From Candidatus Gallilactobacillus intestinavium (GTDB taxonomy: Bacteria; Bacillota; Bacilli; Lactobacillales; Lactobacillaceae), in contig JADIMP010000051.1 of assembly GCA_017694665.1 (NCBI GenBank), forward strand, positions 1 through 64,000: a stretch of 64,000 nucleotides of DNA. Reading direction: 5' to 3'. Made by a program: the position numbers and the translations under genes. The notes under the pieces are model-generated. The model made no database searches and had not been told where the DNA came from. It saw only the letters and a list, made by a program, of their open reading frames with translations. Of the stretch, positions 40,853 through 55,244 are shown piece by piece (within the stretch, counting starts at the first letter, position 1; every line of letters starts with the position of its first letter).

Positions 40853-41296
40853 TTGCGTACAACTTATTTAGCAAAACCTGGAGAAGTAGAACGAAAATGG
40901 TATGTTATTGATGCAACTGATGTTTCTTTAGGTCGTTTAAGTACAGTAGTTGCTTCTATTTTGAGAGGGAAAAATAAACCAACATTTACACCTAATGTAG
41001 ATACAGGTGATTTTGTAATTGTTATTAATGCTAGCAAAGTTGCTTTAACAGGTAATAAAGAAAAAGATAAAATCTATTATCATCATTCTAATTATCCTGG
41101 TGGATTAAAAGCAATTTCTGCAGGTGATTTAAGAACTAAAAATCCAGTAAGATTAATTGAAAATTCAGTTAAAGGGATGCTTCCTTCAGGAACATTAGGA
41201 CGTAAGCAATTAAAGAAATTACATGTTTATGCTGATGAAAAACATGAACATGAAGCACAAAAACCAGAAAAATTAAATATTGATGATTTAATTTAA
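40853..41296 (+). CDS. rplM: 50S ribosomal protein L13
   Basis: Early-assembly large-subunit protein. I start it at the TTG at 40853, with GGAGG nine bases upstream, giving [20 protein letters not shown] and the family length of 147 residues. The in-frame GTG at 40820 would add 11 residues encoded by the leader structure itself. [19 protein letters not shown] near the end is diagnostic. Confidence 0.95.
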   Translation: MRTTYLAKPGEVERKWYVIDATDVSLGRLSTVVASILRGKNKPTFTPNVDTGDFVIVINASKVALTGNKEKDKIYYHHSNYPGGLKAISAGDLRTKNPVRLIENSVKGMLPSGTLGRKQLKKLHVYADEKHEHEAQKPEKLNIDDLI

Positions 41297-41320
41297 TGAA
41301 GAAAGGAGGATATTATTAAT

Positions 41321-41713
41321 ATGTCTGATGTACAATATTATGGAACAGGTCGTCGAAAGACTTCTGTAGCTAGAGTTAGATTAGTTCCAGGTAATGGTAA
41401 AATTACAGTTAATGGAAAAGATATAGAAAGTTATATTCCGTTTGCTAATTTACGTGAAGTTATTATGCAACCATTTAATGTTACAGAAACATCAGGTAAT
41501 TATGATGTTTTAGTAAATGTAAATGGTGGAGGATTTTCTGGACAAGCAGGTGCAATTCGCCATGGAATATCTCGTGCTTTGTTAACAGTTGATCCTGATT
41601 TTCGTTCATCATTAAAATCTGCTGGTTTATTAACTAGAGATGCAAGAATGAAGGAACGTAGGAAACCAGGACTTAAGAAAGCACGTAAAGCTTCACAGTT
41701 CTCTAAACGTTAA
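41321..41713 (+). CDS. rpsI: 30S ribosomal protein S9
   Basis: Its C-terminal tail reaches P-site tRNA. It has 130 residues: [16 protein letters not shown] at the start, [12 protein letters not shown], and the end [12 protein letters not shown], all typical. It pairs with rplM as usual and is followed by a strong terminator. Confidence 0.98.
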   Translation: MSDVQYYGTGRRKTSVARVRLVPGNGKITVNGKDIESYIPFANLREVIMQPFNVTETSGNYDVLVNVNGGGFSGQAGAIRHGISRALLTVDPDFRSSLKSAGLLTRDARMKERRKPGLKKARKASQFSKR

Positions 41714-41732
41714 TGTTTTTTATCTTAACTTT

Positions 41733-41769
41733 AAAAGTAGTTTAAGTTATTACTTAAACTACTTTTTTT
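41733..41769 (+). terminator. Terminator after rpsI
   Basis: A perfect 15-bp stem, AAAAGTAGTTTAAGT / ACTTAAACTACTTTT, with a 4-nt loop and a T run. Confidence 0.93.
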
Positions 41770-41808
41770 CTTTATAATTATTTTGATACATTATATGGTA
41801 GGATAAGG

Positions 41809-42405
41809 ATGAAAAAAAATAATATACGTAAATTAGTCATAATATCTATAGTATCTTTTTGTCTATTATTTACTGGTTATAAAATTATTAATTTGATTAA
41901 GGCTCCTATTAATAATAATGAACAAATAATTTTATCTAATGAAGATAAAGAAAATTTTATTAAAAAGGTTGCTCCATATGCGGTGTATGTTCAAAAAAAG
42001 ACTCATGTTTTGGCTAGTATACAGATAGCACAAGCTATTTTAGAATCTAACTGGGGTCAATCTACTTTATCTAAAAAATATAATAATTATTTTGGCATTA
42101 AAGCTAGTGGAACAAATCCATTTGTGATAATGAATACAGAAGAGTATATAAATAATCGATATGTAACAGTGAAAGCCAAATTTGCACGATTTGATAATAT
42201 TGGAGAATCGTTTATGATGCATGCTGAGTTATTTACTCAAAATAAACGTTATGAAAATGTTGTTAATGCTAGTAATTATATTCAAGCGGCCTATGCTTTA
42301 AAAAATGCGGGATATGCTACAGATATAAGTTATACACATAAAATTATTAGTTTAATCAAATCTTATCATTTGTATAAGTATGATCAAAACAGCTTGGGAG
42401 AATAA
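41809..42405 (+). CDS. Membrane-anchored endo-beta-N-acetylglucosaminidase (GH73)
   Basis: Peptidoglycan hydrolase that cuts glycan strands after N-acetylglucosamine. It has 198 residues. One hydrophobic segment at about 9-28 serves as signal or anchor; the rest is a single GH73 domain. The catalytic glutamate is probably E79 in AILESNWGQS, followed by KYNNYFGIK and the C-terminal KNAGYATDISYTHKI typical of the family. No cell-wall-binding repeats are present, so it is a minimal enzyme. It sits 3 bp before the PurK-like gene. Confidence 0.88.
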   Translation: MKKNNIRKLVIISIVSFCLLFTGYKIINLIKAPINNNEQIILSNEDKENFIKKVAPYAVYVQKKTHVLASIQIAQAILESNWGQSTLSKKYNNYFGIKASGTNPFVIMNTEEYINNRYVTVKAKFARFDNIGESFMMHAELFTQNKRYENVVNASNYIQAAYALKNAGYATDISYTHKIISLIKSYHLYKYDQNSLGE

Positions 42406-42407
42406 TT

Positions 42408-43511
42408 ATGTCTATATCAAATTACACTTTGGGAATTATTAATCATAATTTACCTGTAAGTTTAAAAATAGCGGAGGAAGCACATAATTTATCTATAAAT
42501 GTGGTTTTATTAAGCGATATTGAATTATCTAATAGCTATAAATGTGCATTTGATAATGTTATTATTGGTTCTCTTTTGAGTAAAAATATTTTAAAAACAT
42601 TTGCAAATAAATGTGATATAGTAACATATCTTTCTAATAATGTACCTATAAGTACTTTGAAATATTTAAATGATAAAGTTGATTTAGTCCAAGGGCTTGA
42701 ATTAATTTCAATAATTAAAGATCGTTCTTTAGAAAAACGTTTATTCGAAGAAATTAATGTAAATAATTATCCTTATACAGTTGTTACTCAATTAGATGAT
42801 ATTTATGGTTCAATTAGTTCTATTGGTTTTCCTGCTGTTTTAAGTCCAATACAGAGGAAATCAGAAGAGCAAAAATTATTGATTAATTCTCAAGCTGATA
42901 TTGCTTTGGCATCTGATATGTTATTAAAAAACGGTCCACATATATTAGAAGCTAGATTAAAGAATAGTATTGATTATGATGTTTATATGGCCAAAAGTTC
43001 CTCCAAGGAAAACAATATTCGTGTTTTTCCTGCTTTAAGGATTCAGAAGACGTCTAATGGATTATTAGAAGCTTATTTAAGTAATGATTTGTTATCATCT
43101 GAATTAATTTCTGAAATGAAAAGATTATCCACGTTGATAGCTATGAAGATAAACTATTATGGATTATTTAAAATTACTTTATCTATAAGTAAAAGTAAGA
43201 ATATCTTTGTTAAAGGTATTTCAATAGATATAAATGAAATTAGTATGATTTTTAATAAAGCATTTAATATTAATGCTATTGATTTACATTTGCGATCTTT
43301 GCTAGGGTTATCATTACCTTTACTTAAGCAATATAATCCAGTTATTTTAGCAACGTTTAATAAAGATGTCATTGATTCTATAGATCGACAATTATTAATA
43401 AAAAATAATTGGAAATTTTATTATTTGAACGATGATAATGGATATATTATTTTGCAACCTAATTCTTTAAAATTAGGATTAAATCAATTATTGGCAACAA
43501 ATATTTGGTAA
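42408..43511 (+). CDS. Degenerate PurK-like ATP-grasp protein
   Basis: It has 367 residues, the length of PurK (N5-carboxyaminoimidazole ribonucleotide synthase). The general layout is recognisable: an N-terminal Rossmann-like start (LGIINHNLPVSLKIAEEAH), a KRLFEEINVNNYPYTVV segment like the PurK K-x-x-L-x-x-x-x-I-P region, and IGFPAVLSP. However, the glycine-rich nucleotide loop and the GYDGKGQ motif are missing, so it is unlikely to be an active PurK. PurK-like genes just upstream of pcrA are, to my recollection, frequent in lactobacilli. The frame is intact, so it is not an obvious pseudogene. Function unknown. Confidence 0.6.
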   Translation: MSISNYTLGIINHNLPVSLKIAEEAHNLSINVVLLSDIELSNSYKCAFDNVIIGSLLSKNILKTFANKCDIVTYLSNNVPISTLKYLNDKVDLVQGLELISIIKDRSLEKRLFEEINVNNYPYTVVTQLDDIYGSISSIGFPAVLSPIQRKSEEQKLLINSQADIALASDMLLKNGPHILEARLKNSIDYDVYMAKSSSKENNIRVFPALRIQKTSNGLLEAYLSNDLLSSELISEMKRLSTLIAMKINYYGLFKITLSISKSKNIFVKGISIDINEISMIFNKAFNINAIDLHLRSLLGLSLPLLKQYNPVILATFNKDVIDSIDRQLLIKNNWKFYYLNDDNGYIILQPNSLKLGLNQLLATNIW

Positions 43512-43523
43512 TAGAGGTTATAC

Positions 43524-47757
<4,234 letters not shown>

Positions 47758-47786
47758 TTAGTTAATAATATTAAGAAGGTTTTTGT

Positions 47787-48896
47787 GTGAAAAAATTTAA
47801 AATTGTAATTTTGTTGTTTTTATCATCATTGGTGTTTACTTCTTGTGGAGGAGATGTACCTAAAACAGGAGCAGGTATATCCAATAAAACACAAATTACT
47901 GGGAAAATAGACAATGATAATTATAGAAGTGTTATTCAACACGGACATTATTTAACTAGTAAAACACGTGGATTGACAAATAATCAGGATCAAAATAATT
48001 TAGATGTCAAAAGCTTTGAATCTGGGTTATTAGATATTTCTAAAAAACAATTTAGCATTAAAAAGTACATTTTTCAGGAAGGTCAATATATTAGTAGTGC
48101 TAAAGCTCAGGATTGGTTAGAAAGAAAATCACATAAAAATCCAGAAGGATTGAATCCTTCTGATAAAAAATCTCCTATTTATCTTCAATCCATTGAAGAA
48201 CAAGATTATATGAAACAGAGTGGAAAGAAATTAAAACTATCTGGTATGACAATTGGCCTATCGTTAAATTCTGTTTATTATTACGATAAGGGAAAAAGCG
48301 GTACACAAGAATCAGAAAATATTTCAGATCAAGATTTAATTAATCAAGGCGAAAATATTGCAAATAAAGTAATTAAAAGAGTTAGACAAATTAAGGGAGT
48401 AAGCGATAATTTGCCCATTGTTATTGCTTTATATAAACAATCTTCTGAAGATAGTTTGGTAGGAGGCACTTTTGTTAAGTTTACAGTTAATAAAGGTGGT
48501 TCTATTATAAATTGGCATAATGTAAATGAAAGAAATGAAATTTTGCCTTCAATAGGAGGAGATAATAGCAATAATGATCATTCTACTATCTCTAGAGATT
48601 TTGATGATTTTAAAAATCAGGTGCAAAATTTCTTTCCTAATTTAAGTGGAGTAGTTGCTCAAGTACATTATACTAATGATAATTTAAGTGGGATGAATAT
48701 AACAATTACGACACAGTTTTATAGTGAAACAGAGATTATTAGTTTTACGCAATATATTGCACAAATAGCTCCTAAATATTTGCCAGGTGGAGTACCTATT
48801 AATATTACAGTGCAATCTACTAATGGCATACAATCATTTTTAAGTAGAAAACAGAATCAGACTAAATTTTACTCACATGTATTTACTTCATATTAA
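47787..48896 (+). CDS. camS: CamS-family sex pheromone lipoprotein
   Basis: It has 369 residues with a lipoprotein signal peptide: KKFKIVILLFLSSL then FTSC, so C20 would be lipidated. The homologous enterococcal and staphylococcal CamS precursor releases a peptide pheromone from its signal sequence; the mature protein's role is unknown. The pcrA-ligA-camS order is conserved across lactobacilli and enterococci. The start is GTG (47787), with AGAAGG 10 bases upstream. Whether the signal peptide here yields an active pheromone cannot be seen. Confidence 0.9.
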   Translation: MKKFKIVILLFLSSLVFTSCGGDVPKTGAGISNKTQITGKIDNDNYRSVIQHGHYLTSKTRGLTNNQDQNNLDVKSFESGLLDISKKQFSIKKYIFQEGQYISSAKAQDWLERKSHKNPEGLNPSDKKSPIYLQSIEEQDYMKQSGKKLKLSGMTIGLSLNSVYYYDKGKSGTQESENISDQDLINQGENIANKVIKRVRQIKGVSDNLPIVIALYKQSSEDSLVGGTFVKFTVNKGGSIINWHNVNERNEILPSIGGDNSNNDHSTISRDFDDFKNQVQNFFPNLSGVVAQVHYTNDNLSGMNITITTQFYSETEIISFTQYIAQIAPKYLPGGVPINITVQSTNGIQSFLSRKQNQTKFYSHVFTSY

Positions 48897-48969
48897 TTTT
48901 GAAATATTTTAGGTAAGTAATTTATAATTATTAGACTGTTATTTTTTATGATGCTTTAGAGGTTAAATA

Positions 48970-50988
48970 ATGAAAAAAGAGAAACGTGATAAATTAACTT
49001 TTGCTGGAATGTTAATTGCTATTGGAATTGTATATGGAGATATTGGTACTTCTCCACTATATGTTGTTAAAACAATTTTGCAGGGAAATGGTGGTTTCGT
49101 TCACTCTAATATTGAATTAATTTATGGAAGTATTTCTCTTATTTTTTGGACAATCATGATTTTAACAACAGTCAAATATGTTTGTATTGCTTTAAATGCA
49201 ACTAATAAAGGTGAAGGCGGTATATTTGCTTTATATACATTGGTTAAAAATAAGGCAAAATGGTTGCTTGTTCCAGCCTTAATCGGTGGGGCAGCTTTGT
49301 TAGCAGATGGAATGTTAACTCCGGCCGTTACAGTAACAACTTCTGTAGAAGGATTAAAAGATGTTTCAATTAATAATATTCCTTTGATAAAGAATCAAAC
49401 AGAAGTTGTTTTTATTACTGTAATAATTTTATCAATTTTATTTTTGTTACAGCGTTTTGGAACTCGTTCTATAGGTAATATGTTTGGTCCTATAATGATG
49501 ATATGGTTTACCTTTATTGGTGTGGCAGGTTTTATTAATATGTTACCTAATTTAGGAATTTTAAAAGCACTAAACCCTTATTATGCTTTGCATATTTTGT
49601 TTTCTCCAGATAATAAAGCCGGTATATTTATTTTGGGGAGTATTTTTTTAGCCACTACAGGAGCCGAGGCTTTATATTCAGATGTTGGACATGTTGGGAA
49701 GCATAACATTGATGGTAGTTGGCCGTATGTATTTTTATGCTTAATTTTAAATTATTTAGGACAAGGTGTTTGGGTAATTGAACATTTGCATAATGCTGGT
49801 AATTATGCTCATGTAGGTGACTTTAATCCGTTCTTTGAAATTTTACCAGGAAATTGGCGTTTTGTAGGTATAGTGTTAGCTACTATTGCTGCAATTATTG
49901 CTTCTCAAGCTTTAATTACTGGATCTTACACTTTAGTATCAGAAGCTGTAGGATTAAAATTATTGCCAAGATTAAAAATTAATTATCCTACATTGAATCA
50001 CGGTCAAATTTATATGCCGGCGGTTAATAATATTTTATGGATAACTTGTGTGGGGATTGTATTTTATTTTGGAACATCATCTAAGATGGAAGCCGCATAT
50101 GGACTAGCAATAACCGTTACAATGTTGATGACAACGATTCTTTTATATCATTATCTTAAAGATAAAATGCAAAACTTATTTTTGCCGTTATTGATGGTTA
50201 CTTTTTTTGGCACTTTAGAAACGATGTTTTTCATATCATCAATGGTTAAATTTGTGCATGGTGGTTATGTTACTGCAATTATTGCTGGATTAATACTGTT
50301 AGTAATGTATATATGGTATTATGGAAAATCTCTTCGTGAAAAAAGTGAACAACATTCAGCTTTTGTGAGTTTGGATGATTATAAGGATCAATTAATTGCT
50401 TTAAGTAAAGACGAAAGTCATCCGTTATTTGCGACTAATGTAGTTTACATGACTAAGGTTAAAAAACATCATTGTATTAAGCGTGAAATTTTGTATTCAA
50501 TTTTAGATAAACGTCCTAAACGTGCTGATGCTTACTGGTTTGTAACAGTTAACGTTACTGATGAACCTTATACTGCTAAATATGATGTAGATATGTTGGG
50601 AACTAAAAATATTATTATTGTACAATTATATTTAGGTTTTCGAAGGTCACAGAGAGTTAATTTATACTTAAGAGCTATTGTTAACGATTTAATGGAAAGT
50701 GGTGACATAGATAAACAACCTCAAAAATACACAACAACTAAGGGAAGAAATGTTGGTGATTTTAGTTTTGTAATTGTTCAAGAAGAATTATCTCCCGAAA
50801 CAGAATTAATAAGTGCTTTTGATAAAACGATGATTCAGATGCGGGTAGCCTTGCAGAATGTTACCAGTTCACCAGCTTCCTGGTTTGGTTTAGAGTTTGC
50901 AGATGTTGTAAATGAAAAAGTGCCTTTAATTTTAGGTAAACGTAAAGTTCCTAATATTAGAAGAATGAGACATAAATCAAATAATTAA
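48970..50988 (+). CDS. kup: Kup-type potassium uptake protein
   Basis: Low-affinity K+/H+ symporter of the KUP/HAK/KT family. It has 672 residues: about twelve hydrophobic segments over the first 460 residues, with the signature GIVYGDIGTSPLYVVK near residue 18, then a soluble C-terminal domain. The promoter region is only 73 bp, too short for a full c-di-AMP riboswitch, which controls some kup genes. Confidence 0.95.
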   Translation: MKKEKRDKLTFAGMLIAIGIVYGDIGTSPLYVVKTILQGNGGFVHSNIELIYGSISLIFWTIMILTTVKYVCIALNATNKGEGGIFALYTLVKNKAKWLLVPALIGGAALLADGMLTPAVTVTTSVEGLKDVSINNIPLIKNQTEVVFITVIILSILFLLQRFGTRSIGNMFGPIMMIWFTFIGVAGFINMLPNLGILKALNPYYALHILFSPDNKAGIFILGSIFLATTGAEALYSDVGHVGKHNIDGSWPYVFLCLILNYLGQGVWVIEHLHNAGNYAHVGDFNPFFEILPGNWRFVGIVLATIAAIIASQALITGSYTLVSEAVGLKLLPRLKINYPTLNHGQIYMPAVNNILWITCVGIVFYFGTSSKMEAAYGLAITVTMLMTTILLYHYLKDKMQNLFLPLLMVTFFGTLETMFFISSMVKFVHGGYVTAIIAGLILLVMYIWYYGKSLREKSEQHSAFVSLDDYKDQLIALSKDESHPLFATNVVYMTKVKKHHCIKREILYSILDKRPKRADAYWFVTVNVTDEPYTAKYDVDMLGTKNIIIVQLYLGFRRSQRVNLYLRAIVNDLMESGDIDKQPQKYTTTKGRNVGDFSFVIVQEELSPETELISAFDKTMIQMRVALQNVTSSPASWFGLEFADVVNEKVPLILGKRKVPNIRRMRHKSNN

Positions 50989-51023
50989 ATATATATAATA
51001 AAGAATGTTATATAGGAGACAAT

Positions 51024-51338
51024 ATGAGTGATTTAAATTCAATTTCAGATGAAGAAGTTAAGCATATAGCAGAATTGGCTAAGTTATCTTTAAATGAAGA
51101 AGAGACTAAAAAATATTCTTCAGAATTAACTAATATTTTAAATATGATAGATAGTTTAAATAAAGTAAATACTGATGATGTTAAACCTACAACAAATATG
51201 TCAAACGAATTAGCCAGATTGAGAGAAGATAAAGCTGTTATTAATAAAGGCGAATGTGAAGCTTTATTAAATAATGCTCCCGAGATAGAAAATGGCTTTA
51301 TTAAAGTTCCGTCAATCATCAATGAAGAGGAAAAGTAA
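51024..51338 (+). CDS. gatC: Asp/Glu-tRNA amidotransferase subunit C
   Basis: Stabilising subunit of GatCAB, which amidates misacylated Glu-tRNA(Gln), and Asp-tRNA(Asn) where needed. It has 104 residues. ISDEEVKHIAELAKLSLNEEE and the C-terminal ENGFIKVPSII are typical. First gene of gatCAB; ATAGGAG lies upstream. gatA follows in 3 bp. Confidence 0.96.
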   Translation: MSDLNSISDEEVKHIAELAKLSLNEEETKKYSSELTNILNMIDSLNKVNTDDVKPTTNMSNELARLREDKAVINKGECEALLNNAPEIENGFIKVPSIINEEEK

Positions 51339-51341
51339 TTT

Positions 51342-52787
51342 ATGTTGGATTATAAAAACGTTGAAGAGTTACATAAAGATCTTGTTAATAAAAAAATTTC
51401 AGTAACAGAATTAGTAAAAGAAACTTTAAATAGTATTAAACTTCATGAAAGTAAGTTAAATGCTTATATATCAATAAATGAAGAACAAAGTTTAAACATG
51501 GCTGCTAAGATAGATAAAAAAGGTGTTAATCCCGATAATCTGTGGGAAGGAATACCGATAGCAGTTAAAGATAATTTAAATACAAAGGGTATTTTGACTA
51601 CAGCAGCTTCTAAAATATTAAGTAATTTTAAACCGATATACGATGCTACAGTTGTACAAAAATTAAAAGAAGCAGGGGCCATAATTATAGGTAAAACTAA
51701 TTTAGATGAGTTTGCCATGGGAAGTTCTTCAGAGACATCTTATTATGGAGCGGTTCATAATCCTTGGGATTTAGAAAGAGTTCCTGGAGGATCATCAGCT
51801 GGATCAGCTGCGACAGTTGCTTCTAGAGATGTTTTAGTTTCTTTAGGATCTGACACGGGTGGATCTATTCGTCAACCAGCAGCTTTTAATGGAGTTGTAG
51901 GAGTTAAACCAACTTATGGTCGTGTTAGTCGGTGGGGATTAATTGCTTTTGGTTCTTCGTTTGATCAAATTGGATCAATAGCAACTAATGTTCAGGATGC
52001 AGCTAGTTTACTTACTTTAATTTCTGGTATGGATGTTAAAGATGCTACTTCTTCGTCAAAAAAGGTACCTGATTTTAGACAGAAATTAACTGGTAATATT
52101 GAGGGGTTAAGAATAGGAGTTCCCAAAGAATTTTTTGGTGATGGTGTAGATCCTAAAATTTGTTCTTTAATTAAGGATTCTTTAAAGGTGTTTAAAGAAC
52201 AGGGGGCCCTTATTGAAGAAGTAAGTTTACCTAATAGTATATATGGAATACAAGCTTATTATGTTTTAGCACCGGCAGAAGCATCTTCTAATTTGCAAAG
52301 GTTTGATGGGATAAGGTATGGTTATCGTGCCGATAATATTAATAATTTAGAAGATTTGTATGTAAAAACAAGAACAGAAGGATTTGGTGACGAAGTCAAA
52401 AGAAGAATCATGTTAGGTACATATGCTTTATCTGCCAGTTCATATGAAGCTTTCTTTATTAAAGCAGCTAAAGTTAGAACTTTAATTATTAATGACTATA
52501 AAGAATTATTTAAAAAATATGATATTATTGTAGGCCCTACTACACCTAGCGTTGCATTTAAATTTGGCGATAAAAAAGATGAGACATCGATGTATATGAA
52601 TGATATGTTAACAGTTACTGCTAATATTGCTGGTTTGCCTGCAATGAGTGTTCCAGCAGGATTAGTTGATGGATTACCAGTAGGATTACATATTATTGGA
52701 AAACCTTTTGATGAAGTAACATTGCTTAATGCTGGATATACCTTTGAAAAAATAAATAATTTTAATTTAAAGCCAAATATTGATTAG
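51342..52787 (+). CDS. gatA: Asp/Glu-tRNA amidotransferase subunit A
   Basis: Glutaminase of GatCAB, releasing ammonia that is channelled to GatB. It has 481 residues. The amidase-family Ser-cisSer-Lys triad is intact as K76 (IAVKDNL), S151 (PGGSSAGS) and S175 (DTGGSIRQP). The order gatC-gatA-gatB is standard. Confidence 0.97.
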   Translation: MLDYKNVEELHKDLVNKKISVTELVKETLNSIKLHESKLNAYISINEEQSLNMAAKIDKKGVNPDNLWEGIPIAVKDNLNTKGILTTAASKILSNFKPIYDATVVQKLKEAGAIIIGKTNLDEFAMGSSSETSYYGAVHNPWDLERVPGGSSAGSAATVASRDVLVSLGSDTGGSIRQPAAFNGVVGVKPTYGRVSRWGLIAFGSSFDQIGSIATNVQDAASLLTLISGMDVKDATSSSKKVPDFRQKLTGNIEGLRIGVPKEFFGDGVDPKICSLIKDSLKVFKEQGALIEEVSLPNSIYGIQAYYVLAPAEASSNLQRFDGIRYGYRADNINNLEDLYVKTRTEGFGDEVKRRIMLGTYALSASSYEAFFIKAAKVRTLIINDYKELFKKYDIIVGPTTPSVAFKFGDKKDETSMYMNDMLTVTANIAGLPAMSVPAGLVDGLPVGLHIIGKPFDEVTLLNAGYTFEKINNFNLKPNID

Positions 52788-52799
52788 AAGGAGATAATA

Positions 52800-54227
52800 A
52801 TGAATTTTGAGACGACAATTGGATTAGAAGTTCATGTAGAATTAAAAAATAATTCTAAAATATTTAGTCCGGCTCCAGTACGTTTTGGTGATGATCCGAA
52901 TATTAATACAAATGTCATTGATTGGGGATATCCAGGAGTATTGCCAACCCCAAATAAAGGTGTTATAGAATATGGAATGAGAGCTGCAGTAGCCTTACAT
53001 GCCAAAATAAATCAGCATACTCATTTTGATCGTAAAAATTATTTTTATCCAGATAATCCCAAAGCTTATCAAATTACTCAATCAGATATTCCTTTGGCTG
53101 AAAACGGATGGATAGAAATTAATACTAATGGTAATTATAAAAAGATTGGTATTTCTGAAATGCATATTGAAGAAGATGCTGGTAAAAATTCTCATTCAGA
53201 TAATGGATATTCATATGTAGATTTAAATCGTCAAGGAACAGCTTTAATTGAAATTGTTTCTAAGCCCGATATATCTTCTCCAGAAGAAGCTTATGATTTT
53301 TTAAGAACATTAAGACAACGTATTCAATTTACAGGTATTTCAGATGTTAAAATGGCGGAAGGATCAATGCGGGTTGACGTTAATATTTCTATTAGACCAT
53401 TTGGTCAAGAAAAATATGGTACTAAAACAGAATTAAAAAATATTAATTCATTTAATTTTGTTCGCAAAGGATTAGAGTTTGAAGAAAAACGCCAACAACA
53501 GATTTTGTTAAGAGGCGGAACTATAAGGCCAGAAACCAGAAGATACGATGAGAACACTGGTGAGACAGTTTTAATGCGTGTTAAGGAGAATAGTGAAGAT
53601 TATCGATATTTTCCTGAACCTGATATTCCAGATGTAGATATTAGTGATGATTGGCTTAATAGTGTTATAAGTTCTATGCCAGAGATGCCAGAAGCTAGGA
53701 GAAAGCATTATGTAGATGATTTAGGGTTAACTGATTATGATGCTATGGTATTAACTCAAACTAAAGAAATGTCAGACTTTTTTGATGAAACAGTATCCTT
53801 TGAAGTGGATCCAAAATTAGTGTCAAATTATTTGCAAGGTGATGTAAATGCTTATTTGAATGATAAACAAGTTGATTTACAGGACACTAAGTTAACTCCT
53901 AAACACTTAGCCGATATGATTAAATTGTTAATGAATGAAACAATTTCTTCTAAAATGGCTAAAAAAGTATTTAAGGCTATAACTAATGGTGAAGATCCTA
54001 ATGAATATGTTAAAAAGAATAATTTAAGTCAAATTTCGGATACTAATCAATTATCTGAAATCATTAATAATGTTTTAAATGATAACGAACAATCTATTAT
54101 TGATTACCACAATGGTAAAGATCGTGCATTAGGATTTTTAGTTGGACAGGTAATGAAGCTGACTCATGGTCAAGCTAATCCTAAAATTGTTAACAAGTTA
54201 TTGTTAGACGAATTATCTAAACGTTAA
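52800..54227 (+). CDS. gatB: Asp/Glu-tRNA amidotransferase subunit B
   Basis: Kinase and transamidase subunit that activates the tRNA-bound Glu/Asp. It has 475 residues: [12 protein letters not shown] at the start, [18 protein letters not shown], a helical domain and the YqeY-like tail that binds tRNA. AAGGAGAT precedes the ATG. Confidence 0.97.
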   Translation: MNFETTIGLEVHVELKNNSKIFSPAPVRFGDDPNINTNVIDWGYPGVLPTPNKGVIEYGMRAAVALHAKINQHTHFDRKNYFYPDNPKAYQITQSDIPLAENGWIEINTNGNYKKIGISEMHIEEDAGKNSHSDNGYSYVDLNRQGTALIEIVSKPDISSPEEAYDFLRTLRQRIQFTGISDVKMAEGSMRVDVNISIRPFGQEKYGTKTELKNINSFNFVRKGLEFEEKRQQQILLRGGTIRPETRRYDENTGETVLMRVKENSEDYRYFPEPDIPDVDISDDWLNSVISSMPEMPEARRKHYVDDLGLTDYDAMVLTQTKEMSDFFDETVSFEVDPKLVSNYLQGDVNAYLNDKQVDLQDTKLTPKHLADMIKLLMNETISSKMAKKVFKAITNGEDPNEYVKKNNLSQISDTNQLSEIINNVLNDNEQSIIDYHNGKDRALGFLVGQVMKLTHGQANPKIVNKLLLDELSKR

Positions 54228-54245
54228 TAAGTGTGGTGGTTCTTC

Positions 54246-55193
54246 ATGTCAAAGTTACGTGCTCGTATAATATATAATCCTTCTTCAGGAAGAGAAACAA
54301 TAAAAAATGAACTAGCCAGTATATTAAATGTATATGAACAAGCAGGATATGAAACTAGTGCATTTGCTACTACTCCTGAATTAAATTCAGCTAAAAATGA
54401 AGCTAGGAGAGTCGCATTAGAAGGTTTTGATTTAATTGTAGCTGCTGGTGGAGATGGTACAGTTAATGAAGTCGTTAACGGTATTGCTGATTTAGACAAA
54501 CGCCCGACTATGGCAGTTATTCCAGCGGGAACAACTAATGATTATGCACATGCTTTGGGAATATCTAAAGGATCATTTTTGGAATCTGCAAAGGTTATTA
54601 ATAAACATCAAATGGTTAAAATGGATATTGGCCAAGCTAATCAAAAATATTTTATGAATATTGCTGGAGGAGGATTGCTAACTGAATTAACATACGGTGT
54701 TCCAGCTGACATGAAAACTATTTTTGGATATTTAGCTTATGTAGCTAAAGGGGTTGAATTATTACCGCAAATAAAGCCTATAAACATGAGAATAGAATAT
54801 GATGAAGGAATCTTTGAGGGAAAGGCTTCAATGTTTTTGTTAGGTTTGACTAATTCAATTGCGGGTTTTGATCAGTTGGTTCCTAATTCATTATTAGATG
54901 ATGGTAAATTTAGTCTATTAATAATTAAAACGGCGAATGTAGCTCAAATTTTAAAATTAGCTGCGATGGCTTTAAATGGCAGTAAACATGTAAATGATAA
55001 TAACGTCATTTATACAAGGACAAGTCATGTTAAGATTAGTGTTCCAGATGGCGAGAATATAAAAATTAATTTAGATGGAGAGTATGGTTCAGATACTCCA
55101 GTAGATTTTATTGATCATAAGCAACATATAAAAATGGTTGTTGATATGGATTCAATTAAATCTACTCATATTACAGATAGAAAGCTTATTTAA
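54246..55193 (+). CDS. dagK: Diacylglycerol kinase (DgkB/DagK type)
   Basis: Soluble lipid kinase that recycles diacylglycerol, from lipoteichoic acid synthesis, to phosphatidic acid. The GGDGT catalytic motif lies at 68-72 and IPAGTTNDYAHAL binds the nucleotide. I place the start at the ATG at 54246 (MSKLRARIIYNP), which gives 315 residues; an in-frame GTG 15 bases earlier would add MWWFF with no better ribosome binding site. Its own site (GTGGTGG) is weak. It follows gatB by 18 bp, a pairing common in lactobacilli. Confidence 0.92.
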   Translation: MSKLRARIIYNPSSGRETIKNELASILNVYEQAGYETSAFATTPELNSAKNEARRVALEGFDLIVAAGGDGTVNEVVNGIADLDKRPTMAVIPAGTTNDYAHALGISKGSFLESAKVINKHQMVKMDIGQANQKYFMNIAGGGLLTELTYGVPADMKTIFGYLAYVAKGVELLPQIKPINMRIEYDEGIFEGKASMFLLGLTNSIAGFDQLVPNSLLDDGKFSLLIIKTANVAQILKLAAMALNGSKHVNDNNVIYTRTSHVKISVPDGENIKINLDGEYGSDTPVDFIDHKQHIKMVVDMDSIKSTHITDRKLI

Positions 55194-55216
55194 GAATTAA
55201 TAAGCTTTCTATTTTT
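55179..55216 (+). terminator. Terminator overlapping the dagK 3' end
   Basis: AGAAAGCTTAT and ATAAGCTTTCT form an 11-bp stem around a 10-nt loop that contains the stop codon, followed by a T-rich tract. Confidence 0.75.
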
Positions 55217-55244
55217 ATTATTAATTGTTAAGGTAAATTAATTT

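Noticed and set aside
42408-43511. PurK-like gene as a pseudogene
   Set aside because: No frameshift or stop, normal length and tight spacing to neighbours; loss of motifs alone does not prove inactivity.
48897-48969. c-di-AMP riboswitch before kup
   Set aside because: The gap is only 73 bp and shows none of the expected structure.
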